The notes beneath the pieces were generated by a model. That model was not told the origin of the DNA and ran no database searches. It saw only the letters and a program-made list of their open reading frames with translations. 64,000 bases of DNA from JAJDTQ01 sp963422385 (GTDB lineage: Bacteria > Desulfobacterota > Binatia > UBA9968 > JAJDTQ01): contig OY729432.1 in NCBI GenBank assembly GCA_963422385.1, positions 1,674,001 to 1,738,000 on the forward strand. Direction: 5' to 3'. The translations under genes and the position numbers were made by a program. The stretch's first letter is position 1; each line of letters starts with the position of its first letter. Below are positions 25,245-34,327 of this stretch, one piece after another.

Positions 25245-26261
25245 ATGCGAGGCGTGATGTTCAACGGAAACCGAGTGGCCGAGATACGGGAGTTCCCCGA
25301 CCCCCATGCCGGACCCGGCGAGGCGGTGGTGAAGATCCGCGCCTCCGGCATGTGCGGCACCGATCTCCACCGGTACCGCGGGACCGTGGCCATCAACGCG
25401 ATCACCGGTCACGAACCGTGCGGCGTCATCGCGGAGCTGGGAGCCGGCGCCCCGGCCGGGCTTGCGGTCGGCGACCGCGTGGTTGTCCACCACTATGCCG
25501 GGTGCGGCATCTGCGAGATCTGCTCCATGGGTTTCGAGCAGGCCTGCCCCCACGGCCACGTGACCTTCGGCGGCGTGGACGCCCACGGGGCCAACGCCGA
25601 CTACATCCTGGTGCCGTCGCGGCTCCTGGTTCATCTGCCCGAGGAGCTCTCGTTCGAAGGGGGGGCGGCCATCTCCTGCGGCACGGGTACGGCCTGGAAC
25701 GGTCTCAAGAAGATGAACGTGGCCGGCGGCGACACCGTGGCAATCTTCGGACAGGGGCCGGTGGGTCTGAGCGGGACCATGTGCGCCAAGGCCATGGGTG
25801 CCCGGGTCATCGGCGTGGACGTGGTGCCGGAGCGGCTGGAGCGGGCGCGCGGGTACGGCGCGGACCACGTCATCAACGCCGGCGACTCCGATCCGGTGGA
25901 GGCCATCAAGGAATTGACCGGCGGTTTGGGATCGACGGCGGCGCTGGAGACTTCCGGCAACCCGGAAGCTCGCGGACAGATCCTCAAGGCCATGCGCACC
26001 TTCGGGCGCTGCTGTTACGTGGGCATGGGCGCCCCGTCCACCATCAACTTCCGGGACGACGTCATCTTCAAGGTGGCCACCATCTTCGGGTCCTGGACCT
26101 TCAGCAAGTCGGAGCTCATCGAGATCTGCCGCTTCATGGTGGAGGAGAAGGTGCCCCTGGACGACCTGGTCACCCACCGCTTCGACCTCGACGACGCGGT
26201 CGAGGCGTTCCGTATCTTCGACGGCGCGACCACCGGCAAATGCGTGTTCGTGCTGGACTGA
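25245..26261 (+). CDS. Zinc-dependent alcohol dehydrogenase (MDR superfamily)
   Basis: 338 residues starting MRGVMFNGNRVAEIREFPDP, with AAGAGGAG upstream. The catalytic zinc site fits C37 and H56-E57 (GHEPCG); the structural zinc site is complete: C87, C90, C93, C101. The Rossmann fold shows VAIFGQGPVGLSG. NAD(P)-dependent oxidation of an alcohol or polyol is expected; the TxxR/xRyRGTVAINAITGHE context resembles threonine or sorbitol dehydrogenase relatives. Substrate unknown. Not obviously part of the preceding CRISPR unit. Confidence 0.93.
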   Translation: MRGVMFNGNRVAEIREFPDPHAGPGEAVVKIRASGMCGTDLHRYRGTVAINAITGHEPCGVIAELGAGAPAGLAVGDRVVVHHYAGCGICEICSMGFEQACPHGHVTFGGVDAHGANADYILVPSRLLVHLPEELSFEGGAAISCGTGTAWNGLKKMNVAGGDTVAIFGQGPVGLSGTMCAKAMGARVIGVDVVPERLERARGYGADHVINAGDSDPVEAIKELTGGLGSTAALETSGNPEARGQILKAMRTFGRCCYVGMGAPSTINFRDDVIFKVATIFGSWTFSKSELIEICRFMVEEKVPLDDLVTHRFDLDDAVEAFRIFDGATTGKCVFVLD

Positions 26262-26310
26262 CGAGGCGCCGGTCTTTCGCCGATAGTATGGATTTGGTAT
26301 ATACCGCACG

Positions 26311-26775
26311 ATGTTCACGGAGCGGGTGGTGGCCTCTCTCGGACGGGCCAGGGTTCGCTTTGCCATCGCCGGAGGGCATGCGGTCGCGTTGCACGGAGCG
26401 GTGCGCGGCACAGTGGACCTCGATCTGGTGCTGGTGTCGTCCCGGGAGAATTTCGTAGCGGCGGAATCGGCGTTCAACCGCATGGGGCTGTGGTCGCGGC
26501 TGCCGTTGAAGGCGGAAGAAGTGTTCGACTTCCGGGAAGAGTACATCCGGAACCGGAACCTCATCGCCTGGAGCTTCGTCAACCCGGCAGACCCCACGGA
26601 GCTCGTGGACATCATCCTCACGGAAGATTTGGAGGCCATGCAGGTGGACCTGATCCCGGTGGGAAGGCTGCGGCTGCCGGTGGTAGCAGTGCCCGATCTG
26701 ATCCGCATGAAGGAAAAAAGCGGCCGGGCACAGGATATCGAGGACATCCGGGTATTGAGACGGGTCGGCTCATGA
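26311..26775 (+). CDS. Nucleotidyltransferase-fold protein (possible toxin of a TA pair)
   Basis: 154 residues: FAIAGGHAVALHGAVRGTVDLDLVL is the nucleotidyltransferase active-site pattern (GG-x-A ... D-x-D) found in AbiEii/MenT-like toxins and antibiotic nucleotidyltransferases. RMKEKSGRAQDIEDIRVLRRV is the usual C-terminal motif of such small proteins. The stop overlaps the start of an RHH-like gene (ATGA, 26772-26775). Likely a two-gene toxin-antitoxin-type module; which partner is toxic is inferred. Confidence 0.75.
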   Translation: MFTERVVASLGRARVRFAIAGGHAVALHGAVRGTVDLDLVLVSSRENFVAAESAFNRMGLWSRLPLKAEEVFDFREEYIRNRNLIAWSFVNPADPTELVDIILTEDLEAMQVDLIPVGRLRLPVVAVPDLIRMKEKSGRAQDIEDIRVLRRVGS

Positions 26776-27089
26776 GACCTGTACAGTTCTTTTCGGACGA
26801 GTATCTCGATCAGTGCAAGCGGATGAAGCCGGCCGACATCCTGCGGTTTCTCGATGAGTTCCGCCGGCTTTACGCACCCGCGCGGCGAAATGGCAGCCGT
26901 CTCATCAGCCTCAAGGTCCCCGAGGATCTGCTGGAGGCATTCAAGGCCAAGGCCCGCTTGCATGACGTGCGCTATCAGACCCAGATCAAACGGTTGATGA
27001 CGGAGTGGCTGGTGGGCCGTTGCACGGATACGAATGCCGGGAAGCGCGGGACCCCTCGCCGCCGGCAAAGCTCGGGGAGCAGCGTGTAA
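26772..27089 (+). CDS. Ribbon-helix-helix (CopG/BrnA-like) protein, putative antitoxin
   Basis: 105 residues. The segment RLISLKVPEDLLEAFKAKAR followed by LHDVRYQTQIKRLMTEWL is the ribbon-helix-helix pattern of CopG/BrnA-type antitoxins, with a variable, basic tail. It starts inside the stop of the nucleotidyltransferase gene, so translation is coupled. It probably binds and represses the pair's promoter in the 26262-26310 gap; no operator palindrome was identified there. Confidence 0.7.
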   Translation: MRPVQFFSDEYLDQCKRMKPADILRFLDEFRRLYAPARRNGSRLISLKVPEDLLEAFKAKARLHDVRYQTQIKRLMTEWLVGRCTDTNAGKRGTPRRRQSSGSSV

Positions 27090-27148
27090 GGGCGGGTTTC
27101 AGGCCCGCCTCCGCCACGACCGACCCCAATCCGTCAGGAGGATCACCG

Positions 27149-27898
27149 ATGCCCGTATGGAGCGAGCTGAGTTGGCCGCGGATCAGGGAATGCGCCGGGA
27201 AGGGTTGCGTGGTGGTCATTCCCATCGGCGTCATCGAGCAGCATGGCCATCACCTGCCGCTGGATACCGATGCGTTCATCGCGCAGGAGATCGCCCGGGC
27301 GGCCGCCAGGCGGGATCCGGAGATCCTGGTGGGGCCGACGGTGCCCTTCGGGTTCACGCCGAGCAACAAGAACTTTCCCGGCAGCATCAGCCTCACCGCA
27401 GGCACCTGGTCGGCGCTCATCCGTGAGATCGTCCGTTCGGTGGCGCGGCACGGCTTCACCCGCATCGCCCTGTTCAACGGGCACGGAGGCCAGGTCTCGC
27501 TGTCGCGGGCGGTGGTGTCGGCCCTTCAGGACGAGGAGGGGATCCGCGTGGTGGTGCTGAACTGGTTCGGTCTGGTGGACAAGGACATGGGCCGGCTGTT
27601 CGCGGACGAGAAGATGCCCGGCGGCCGCGTGGGCCACGCCGGCGCGGTGGAGACTTCCATGAACCTGCACCTGCGCGGCGAGTTGGCCTCCCAGGGCAGC
27701 CTCGTAACCCATCTCGGCCCGCAGATGCCGGACTTCGTCAGAAAGGTAGGGGGCTACGTCCAGACGCCGCGCGAGGACCTGTCGCCGTCGGGGGTGATGG
27801 GCGACCCCAATCTCGCCAGCGCCGAGAAGGGCGGCGAGCTGTTCGAATTGTGCGTGGAGCGGCTGTGCGCGTTCGCGCGGGACTACCGTTTGTCCTGA
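27149..27898 (+). CDS. Creatininase-family amidohydrolase
   Basis: 249 residues from the ATG at 27149, preceded by AGGAGGATC. Metal ligands of the family are visible: GVIEQHGHHLPLDTDAF (E-x-H and D), FNGHGGQ, and GHAGAVETSM. Members hydrolyse cyclic amides such as creatinine or open formamide-type rings (e.g. FAPy deformylase MftE relatives). The length is normal. No pathway partners nearby reveal the substrate. Confidence 0.9.
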   Translation: MPVWSELSWPRIRECAGKGCVVVIPIGVIEQHGHHLPLDTDAFIAQEIARAAARRDPEILVGPTVPFGFTPSNKNFPGSISLTAGTWSALIREIVRSVARHGFTRIALFNGHGGQVSLSRAVVSALQDEEGIRVVVLNWFGLVDKDMGRLFADEKMPGGRVGHAGAVETSMNLHLRGELASQGSLVTHLGPQMPDFVRKVGGYVQTPREDLSPSGVMGDPNLASAEKGGELFELCVERLCAFARDYRLS

Positions 27899-28041
27899 GC
27901 ATGTCAAGGGGCTTGCGGCTCAATGCCTTTGGCAGCAACTGCCTGAACCCCCCTTCTCCGTTCGCCCGGAGCGTAGAGGCGTAGTCGAGCGAAGTCGAAG
28001 GGAGTGTCCGAATGGGACGCCCTTCAACGCGTTGCGTAGTT

Positions 28042-29019
28042 CTACCGCAGCAGCGACCGGGCAGCCTCCTCGATACGCTCCGCGGTCGGAGTGACGTAGT
28101 CCTCCAGGGGCACCGCGAAGGGCACGGGCACGTGCGGGATGGCAACCCGCTTGATGGGCGCCTTCAGGCTGTCGAACGCCAGATCCGCCATGAGCGCCGC
28201 CAGACCCGCGGCCACGCCGCAGTTGTCATGGCTTTCGTCGGTGACCACCAGTCGGCCGGTCTTCCCCACCGAGGCCAGCAGGGTTTCGGTGTCCAACGGC
28301 TCCAGGGTTTTCGGGTCCACTACCTCCGCCGCTATGCCGTCCCTGGCCAAGGCGTCGGCTGCCGCCAATGCCCGGGGCACCTGGACGCCGACGGCGACGA
28401 TGGTGACGTCGTTCCCCTCACGCGCCACGGACGCCTTCCCGAACTCCGTCTCGTATTCCCCGTCGGGCACCGGGCCGCGTTCGCCCAGCAGCCGCTCGTG
28501 GGCGAAGAAGATGGTCGGGTCCCGGCTCTTGAGGAGCGCGTTGCGGAGCAGTCCCTTGGCGTCCGCCGGAGTGGCGGGCATGGCCACCTGCAGGCCGGGC
28601 GTATTCCAGTACCAGGGCTGTGGGCTGCCCGAGTGCTGCACGCCTCCACCGCCGCGGATACCGTAGCGCATGAAGTAGGTGACCGGCACGTTGGTCTGGC
28701 CGCCCGAGTTCGAGTACGCCACCGCGGCCTCGTTGTTGATCTGTGGAATGGCTTCGTAGGAAAAGGTCGCGGTGCCGACGTCCACCAGCGGCCGCAGTCC
28801 GGCCATGGCCGCTCCCGCGGCGATGCCGCAATAGCCCAGCTCGGCGATGGGAGGGGACTTGATGCGGCGGCCGTGCCGCTGGCGCACCGAGGCGAACCGC
28901 GCCCGGGCGGGGCCCGAGCTTACCAGTCCGCCGCCGATCAACATCACCCGTTGATCCTGCTCCATGGCCTCGGCCAATCCCTCGACCAGGGCCTCTCCCA
29001 GGGTCATCTCTTGCGGCAT
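28042..29019 (-). CDS. 2-oxoacid/acetoin dehydrogenase E1 component, beta subunit
   Basis: 325 residues starting MPQEMTLGEALVEGLAEAMEQD. Transketolase-like pyrimidine-binding domain (PPIAELGYCGIAAGAAMAGLRP) followed by the C-terminal domain (EVVDPKTLEPLDTETLLASV). It pairs with the alpha subunit three bases upstream to form a TPP-dependent E1 that decarboxylates a 2-ketoacid or cleaves acetoin. E2 and E3 genes are absent from the window, so the acceptor is unknown. Confidence 0.92.
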   Translation of the reverse strand: MPQEMTLGEALVEGLAEAMEQDQRVMLIGGGLVSSGPARARFASVRQRHGRRIKSPPIAELGYCGIAAGAAMAGLRPLVDVGTATFSYEAIPQINNEAAVAYSNSGGQTNVPVTYFMRYGIRGGGGVQHSGSPQPWYWNTPGLQVAMPATPADAKGLLRNALLKSRDPTIFFAHERLLGERGPVPDGEYETEFGKASVAREGNDVTIVAVGVQVPRALAAADALARDGIAAEVVDPKTLEPLDTETLLASVGKTGRLVVTDESHDNCGVAAGLAALMADLAFDSLKAPIKRVAIPHVPVPFAVPLEDYVTPTAERIEEAARSLLR

Positions 29020-29022
29020 GGC

Positions 29023-30045
29023 TCAATCACTCCTTCCCGCGTACGCATAGTGGAGGGCCGCCTCGGGTGCGGGCAGCGGGCTGGTCAGCGCGAACTGCGC
29101 CGCCGCATCGGCCTCCCGACGTACCTCCTCGTCCAGCCGCACGATGGTGTCCCGATCGCATCCCTCGCCGTCCGCCAGCTCCCGCGCGTAGGCCAGGATG
29201 CCGTCTCCCTCGGCGTACCAGGGGCGCACCTTCTCGGGAACGGGGCCGGGGTCCCAGGCCCAGTTGATGTCGGTGAGTCCGGCCACCAACTCGGGGTGGT
29301 CGCCGTCGTTCCCCGGCCAGGGATGGGTGCGGGCCTCGACGAAGAACGGACCCTGACCCGCTCGCGTCCGCCGTGCCAGATCCAGGAGGGTGCCGTACAC
29401 CTGGCCGACGTCGCCGCCGTCCACCGCGGTGGTTTCCACGTTGAGGGCACGAGGAATGTTGGCCAGATCGTCGGCGCTGTGTCCGCTGTTGACCCTCCCG
29501 GCCCTCCGGTAGTTGTTCTCCATCAGGAAGATCAGCGGCAACTCCCAGAGCTTGGCCATGTTGAGGCTTTCGTAGAACACGCCCTCATCCATGGCGCCGT
29601 CGCCGAAGAACACTACGGTGACGGCGCTGGTCTCCAGCAACTGGGCCGCCAAAGCGGCGCCCGAGGCCAAGGCCGTGCTGCCGCCGACGATGGCGGAGGT
29701 GTGCGGGATGTTCAGGTCCGGGGCCGCCACGTGGAAGGTCCCGCCCCTCCCGAGGCAGTAGCCGGTCTCGCGTCCGATGATCTCCGCCAGCACCTTGCCG
29801 GGGTCGCCCCCCTTGGCGATGACGTGGCCGTGGTTTCGATGGGTGCTGAAGAGGTAATCCTCCGGCGCGAGCGCGGCGCAGACCCCGACGCCGGTGGCTT
29901 CCTGTCCGATATAGATGTGGAAGTGGCCGCGGATGAGGCCCTCGTGCTCTTCGTTGAACCGGACCACGTGCTCTTCCGCCCGCCGTATCATGAGCATTTT
30001 TCGCAGCAAGTCGAGCCGTTGATCTCGTGACATGTCGGGTAGCAT
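29023..30045 (-). CDS. 2-oxoacid/acetoin dehydrogenase E1 component, alpha subunit
   Basis: 340 residues from the ATG at 30045 (MLPDMSRDQRLDLLRKMLMI), with GGGAGGGAAG just upstream. The TPP-Mg motif is GDGAMDEGVFYESLNMAKLW ending in ENN, and HxHIYIGQEATGVG and FSTHRNHGH are family signatures. It forms the alpha2beta2 E1 with the next gene. AcoA-like or PdhA-like; the sequence alone does not decide. Confidence 0.93.
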   Translation of the reverse strand: MLPDMSRDQRLDLLRKMLMIRRAEEHVVRFNEEHEGLIRGHFHIYIGQEATGVGVCAALAPEDYLFSTHRNHGHVIAKGGDPGKVLAEIIGRETGYCLGRGGTFHVAAPDLNIPHTSAIVGGSTALASGAALAAQLLETSAVTVVFFGDGAMDEGVFYESLNMAKLWELPLIFLMENNYRRAGRVNSGHSADDLANIPRALNVETTAVDGGDVGQVYGTLLDLARRTRAGQGPFFVEARTHPWPGNDGDHPELVAGLTDINWAWDPGPVPEKVRPWYAEGDGILAYARELADGEGCDRDTIVRLDEEVRREADAAAQFALTSPLPAPEAALHYAYAGRSD

Positions 30046-30163
30046 CTTCCCTCCCGGATTCTCCGGCTCCCCGAGGAGCCGCGTTGGTCCAAGTTTGCTG
30101 GTGGACTCTACTCCGGTTGGCGGAAGAAGGGAAGCAGGCGCAGGCCGGACAGGGGCCGGAGAG

Positions 30164-31321
30164 CTACAAACGGAAGAACTCGACGGCGTTCCCGGCCACC
30201 ATCCGTTCCCGCTCATCCCCGGCCACGCCATGCATCTGGGACGCCAGCACCTCGAGGGAGCGGGGCCAACGCGTGACGACGTGGGGGAAGTCGGTGCCCC
30301 ACATCATACGGTCGACGCCCACTTCGTGGCGCAGACGGACCCCCACGTGGTCCTCGAAGAACCCCCAGTAGGCGTGCTCCCGGAGATACTCGCTGGGCAG
30401 CCGCTTCAACCGCGGCAGGCCCATTTGCCGCTCCGCCCAGAACCGGTTGATGGAGTATTCGTGGTCCATCTGCTCGTAGAAGTATGGCAGCCAGCCGACG
30501 TTGTTCTCGGCCCAGTAGATTCGCAGCTTCGGGAACCGGTCGAATATCCCGGCCACGATCATCTGGCTGGCCTCCACCGATCCCGAGTGATACGGACCCT
30601 GCCGGGCGAGCCGCTGGACGAAGTCCGTGGGCGGGCGGCGCTCGCCCGAAGGTTCCTGGGGATACTGGAACAGCGGCGTCTCCCGTGTGCCGACACGGGT
30701 CGGGAAGGAGGTGTGCACCACCAGCGGCACGTCGAGGTCCAGGGCCGCGGCCCAGAAGCGGTCGTCTTCCGCTGACGGATAGCCTTTGCCGCTGGGGTAG
30801 GTGCTGAGCCACGCCGCCTTCAACCCCAGGCGCTTGCAGTGCTCCATCTCCGCGATGTCGTCCTCGGCGCCGCGGTTGGGAAGGATGCCCACGCCGATCA
30901 ACCGCTCCGGGTCCACGGCACAGTACTCCTCCGCCATGAACTCGTTGAAGTGGCGGATGATGCCGACGAACGCTTCCCGGTCCCGGATAGCGGGATTGCG
31001 GATTCCCAGGGCGAACAGCACCTCGGCGTCGATGCCGTCCTGATCCTGCTCGCGCAGCCGCTGCTCCGCGGTGCCGCACCCCGGCGTGCTGTCGAAATCG
31101 ATGACCGCGGGATCGAACTCTTCGGGCGGTCGTCCGCCGTAGTAGCTCGTGCCGCCGTACACCAGGGGCCGGCCTTCCTGTTGCAGCGCGTCGTGGCCGT
31201 TGGGGAGGCGGATCCTTTTCGTGGTCCGATCGCGGTACCTGGCGGGAATGCGATGGCGCCACAGGTCCGGCGGCGCTTCGAAGTGACCGTCGGCGGAAAC
31301 GTGCCGGTAGGCTCTGGTCAT
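30164..31321 (-). CDS. Amidohydrolase-family (amidohydrolase 2) protein
   Basis: 385 residues from the ATG at 31321. It starts MTRAYRHVSADGHFEAPPDLW, the D-x-H metal-binding start of the amidohydrolase 2 family (ACMSD/LigW-like TIM barrels). LVVHTSF and YWAENNVGWLPYFYEQMD follow, and WGTDFPH near the C-terminus carries the metal aspartate. Such enzymes are often decarboxylases or hydrolases of aromatic or heterocyclic compounds. A second member lies 17 bases upstream on the same strand, indicating an operon. Confidence 0.9.
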   Translation of the reverse strand: MTRAYRHVSADGHFEAPPDLWRHRIPARYRDRTTKRIRLPNGHDALQQEGRPLVYGGTSYYGGRPPEEFDPAVIDFDSTPGCGTAEQRLREQDQDGIDAEVLFALGIRNPAIRDREAFVGIIRHFNEFMAEEYCAVDPERLIGVGILPNRGAEDDIAEMEHCKRLGLKAAWLSTYPSGKGYPSAEDDRFWAAALDLDVPLVVHTSFPTRVGTRETPLFQYPQEPSGERRPPTDFVQRLARQGPYHSGSVEASQMIVAGIFDRFPKLRIYWAENNVGWLPYFYEQMDHEYSINRFWAERQMGLPRLKRLPSEYLREHAYWGFFEDHVGVRLRHEVGVDRMMWGTDFPHVVTRWPRSLEVLASQMHGVAGDERERMVAGNAVEFFRL

Positions 31322-31338
31322 GGGAGAGTCCGCCCGCG

Positions 31339-32184
31339 CTACGCGGTTTCGGAGAGCGGCCAATTCAGCCATTCCGCGAGCGCCCGTCCCAGGATCCATT
31401 CCTTCTCGGTGGCAGTCAGGTCGTCCAGTTCCTCGGTGAACAGCGTCAGCGCCTGCCGGTAGGGACAGGGCAGGTGGGAAAGGTCGGTGCCCCAGAACAC
31501 GCGTTGGGGCCCGAAGGCGTCGACCACCCGCCGTATCTGCGGGTGGAGCGACGGATAGGGGTAGCTCTCGGTGGAATAGCAGGGGAGGGCCGAGGCCTTC
31601 ACCGCCACGTTCGGCAAGGCCGCCAGCTTGAGCAGCCCGTCGATGATGGGTTCCAGCGGCTTGCCGATCAGGCTGGAGTTGAGCCCCATGTGATCGATGG
31701 CAAGGCGAAGCCCGGCGTGGCGCGCGGCCACCTCGCCGAGCCGGGGCAGGGCGTGCGGCGCCAGCGCCGTGACCGGGACGTCGTAGCGCTCGGCCGCCTC
31801 CCAGAACCAGTCGATGGCGCCGTCATCGAGCCATGTGCGGTAGCGTCCGCGGTGGAAGGTCAGGCGAATCCCCAGCATGCCGGGTTGGTCCATCCACGTT
31901 GCCATGCGTTCCCGGCTCTCGGGCGCGTCGAGGGTCAACCGCCCCATGACCGCGAACCGGTCGGGATACAGGCGTGCGGCCTCCAGCGACGTATCGTTCC
32001 GGTCCGCTTCCCAGGTCGGCGGCACCAGCACCGCGCGGTCGACGCCGGCGACGTCCATCTCGCGCAGCAACTCTTCATGCCCCAACGGCTCGTGTCGGTG
32101 GGGCTTGGCCGCATCCACCCGGTCCCAAGGCTTGTCTAGGGTCTCGGACGCCCAGATGTGAACCTGTGAATCGATGATCGTCAC
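31339..32184 (-). CDS. Amidohydrolase-family (TIM-barrel metal-dependent hydrolase) protein
   Basis: 281 residues. It begins MTIIDSQVHIWASETLDKPW, a typical D-x-H-x-W start, with LAIDHMGLN in the middle and VFWGTDLSHLPCPY carrying the metal aspartate. Shorter than its neighbour (281 versus 385), it is close to 2-pyrone-4,6-dicarboxylate lactonase-like hydrolases. With the adjacent amidohydrolase, cupin and VOC genes it suggests a small catabolic cluster; substrate unknown. Confidence 0.9.
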   Translation of the reverse strand: MTIIDSQVHIWASETLDKPWDRVDAAKPHRHEPLGHEELLREMDVAGVDRAVLVPPTWEADRNDTSLEAARLYPDRFAVMGRLTLDAPESRERMATWMDQPGMLGIRLTFHRGRYRTWLDDGAIDWFWEAAERYDVPVTALAPHALPRLGEVAARHAGLRLAIDHMGLNSSLIGKPLEPIIDGLLKLAALPNVAVKASALPCYSTESYPYPSLHPQIRRVVDAFGPQRVFWGTDLSHLPCPYRQALTLFTEELDDLTATEKEWILGRALAEWLNWPLSETA

Positions 32185-32214
32185 GGCTGAGAGGACTCTG
32201 CGGACGGGTCGTCG

Positions 32215-33384
32215 CTACGGCGCCGCCTGCGTTTCGGCGTCCCGGTAGGTCCACTGGAAATCGGGGTTGCGGTAGACCTCATCGGGCATCAGACTGGTCA
32301 ACTCCCTCTTGTGCAGTTCCGACTCGAAGCGCCCGCGGATCGATGGCTCTTCGTCGGCGTACTCGATCTGGTCCCTGGCGCGGTCCTCGACCTTCTCGGC
32401 GTGGCCGCGGAACTGCCGGGGCGGATGGAGCGCCAGATACCGCGCCGGCGTGCCCCCGGCGTTGAAGTGCTGGTGAAACCACTTGCCGGGCGGAACGAAC
32501 ATGCTCGCTTCGTGCCACGGCGCCACCACCTTCTCTTTCCCTTCCTCCCAGAGGATGGAGTAGCCTTCTCCCTTGGGAATGACGATGACCCGGCCCGGGC
32601 CGTGGCGGTGCGCCTTCTTGTAGGTCCGGGAGGGGAACACCGACATGTGGCAGGACATCTCGGAGTTGGGGAAGGTCATGAGCACGCTGTGTCCGCCCGC
32701 GCCCCTGCGGCTGCTCCGGTTCAGCTTGTCCCAGGATCCCATGTCGGGAAAGAAGTTCCCGTACCAGAAGATGCCGCTGCGGCCGCCCCAGGTCCGGGTC
32801 GGGTCGCCGTCGCGCACGAGCTTCGCCTCGGAGTAGAGCTCGTCGCCCTTGGACAGATGGTCCTCGCCCTCATAGTGGTTGTTGAAGAAGAACGACGGGT
32901 CCGTGTTGAGCGACATCGCCAGCGGCAGGTAGCTGTAGCGCAGGAGCCGCACGGGCCGGTCGCCGCGCATGTTGCTCATGGTGTGATGGTAGTTGTGCGG
33001 AATCTGGAACAGACTCCGGGGCTGCCATTCGAAGCTGCTCCTGGAACCGCTCTCGCCCAGCCACACCGTGGTCACGCCCTGGCCCTGCAGCACGTAGACC
33101 AGCTCGTCGAGAGCAAACTTCAGCGGCGGGAGCGTCTCTCCGGGAGGGATCTCCTGCACCATGGCGGAGGTGACTCCTTCCTGCCCCACGAGCTGGATGA
33201 AGGCGCTCTCGCACCCCCGTTCCTCCCACCAGCCCAGCTCAACCGTACGCAAGTCCTCGATGAAGTACCCCCGGTGAATCGGCACGCCGACGGAGGCCAT
33301 CCAGTCATCGTAGGTGTATTCCTTGAGCTCCAGCTCGGGAGGGACGGAATCGTCTGAGCTCGTATCGGGTTGGACCTTCGCCAT
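32215..33384 (-). CDS. Double cupin-domain protein
   Basis: 389 residues starting at 33384 behind AAAGGAG. Two cupin barrels: around 95-150 (LDELVYVLQGQGVTTVWLG, then IPHNYHHTM) and around 260-330 (HRHGPGRVIVIPKGEGYSIL, then GKWFHQHFNAGG). The histidines in both suggest metal binding, as in gentisate-type dioxygenases or ethanolamine/hydroxy-acid binding cupins. Between two amidohydrolases and a VOC protein it may be a ring-cleaving dioxygenase or regulatory cupin; not proven. Confidence 0.8.
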   Translation of the reverse strand: MAKVQPDTSSDDSVPPELELKEYTYDDWMASVGVPIHRGYFIEDLRTVELGWWEERGCESAFIQLVGQEGVTSAMVQEIPPGETLPPLKFALDELVYVLQGQGVTTVWLGESGSRSSFEWQPRSLFQIPHNYHHTMSNMRGDRPVRLLRYSYLPLAMSLNTDPSFFFNNHYEGEDHLSKGDELYSEAKLVRDGDPTRTWGGRSGIFWYGNFFPDMGSWDKLNRSSRRGAGGHSVLMTFPNSEMSCHMSVFPSRTYKKAHRHGPGRVIVIPKGEGYSILWEEGKEKVVAPWHEASMFVPPGKWFHQHFNAGGTPARYLALHPPRQFRGHAEKVEDRARDQIEYADEEPSIRGRFESELHKRELTSLMPDEVYRNPDFQWTYRDAETQAAP

Positions 33385-33414
33385 GAAATGTTTCTCCTTT
33401 GTTGCCGGCTCCCC

Positions 33415-33840
33415 TCAGGAACCGGCGACCTCTTCGAACGACGGCTCGGGCATGCCTTTCTTCCACGTCGGGTCGCGAAGCTCAAGCCGGTTGCTGCTGG
33501 GGTCCGTGAAGTAGAGCTCCCGTCCGGGGAAATAGCCGCCCTTGCGGTAGTAGAGCTCCACCACCGGCACGTTCTTTTCCTTGAAGATCTTGCATGCCTC
33601 GTTCAGGGTCTCCGGGCTGACCGTGAAGGAATGATGGACGCGGTCGTCCTCCGCCTGCGTGGGTACTTCCCTGCGCTCGCACAGGAGGATATTGTGATCG
33701 CCCACGTTGAAGCATGCCATGACGTCGTTGGCGAGTCGGCCCAGTGACTTGAGGCCCAGCAGACCGCCGTAGAACTTCTCCGCCTCGCCCAGGTCGTTCA
33801 CGGGAATCGACCAATGCGTAACCCCTTCAATCTTGAGCAT
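33415..33840 (-). CDS. VOC-family (glyoxalase/extradiol dioxygenase-like) protein
   Basis: 141 residues: VTHWSIPVNDLGEAEKFYGGLLGLK is the standard VOC beta-alpha-beta start, DRVHHSFTVSPETLNEACKIFKEKNV the second module, and LYFTDPSSNRLELRD the closing strand with the metal glutamate. It may act as lyase, epimerase or dioxygenase. It lies 30 bases upstream of the cupin gene on the same strand and is probably the first gene of that unit. Confidence 0.88.
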   Translation of the reverse strand: MLKIEGVTHWSIPVNDLGEAEKFYGGLLGLKSLGRLANDVMACFNVGDHNILLCERREVPTQAEDDRVHHSFTVSPETLNEACKIFKEKNVPVVELYYRKGGYFPGRELYFTDPSSNRLELRDPTWKKGMPEPSFEEVAGS

Positions 33841-34009
33841 GTGCCTGTCTCCTTTCTTGGTTGCCGAGCCACGCGCGACTCCGGGATCACGGTATTCTTA
33901 CGCCAAAGAACCGTGTGCAGGCAACAGGCAACGGTTGTAAACGGCTCGGGGATGGGCTACCCGGCGTGGCCGATCATGCGGCGCCTGGTGTCCCCCGAAC
34001 TTCGGATCG

Positions 34010-34327
34010 TTATTCCTTCGGGTATCCCGAACGGCCCAGGTCCTCCATGATCTCGTCCAGTATGGCCGGGTCGTCCATGGTGGCCGGGGGTTTGTACGGC
34101 GTGCCGTCCGCCATGCTTCGCACCGTGCCCCGGAGGATCCTGCCGGACCGCGTCTTGGGCAGGCGCTTCACCAGCAGGGCCTGCTTGAAGTCCGCTACCG
34201 GGCCGATCCGTTCGCGCACGAGGCTCACCAACTCCGGCACCAGCGCTTTCTCCGTGGTCTCGACCCCCGCCTTGACCACGATCAGCCCCAGCGGCAGTTG
34301 CCCATCGAGCGCGTCGGCCACCCCGAG
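34010..34327 (-). pseudogene. Acyl-CoA synthetase (propionyl/acetyl-CoA synthetase) C-terminal remnant
   Basis: The minus strand encodes GVADALDGQLPLGLIVVKAG, VADFKQALLVKRLPKTRSGR with ILRGTVRSMADG, and DDPAILDEI, the C-terminal domain of PrpE/Acs-type AMP-forming ligases including the acetylatable lysine region (PKTRSGR). The homology stops near 34327, where it runs into lower-GC sequence without the ~500-residue N-terminal part, so the gene is truncated by an insertion or deletion. Confidence 0.75.
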
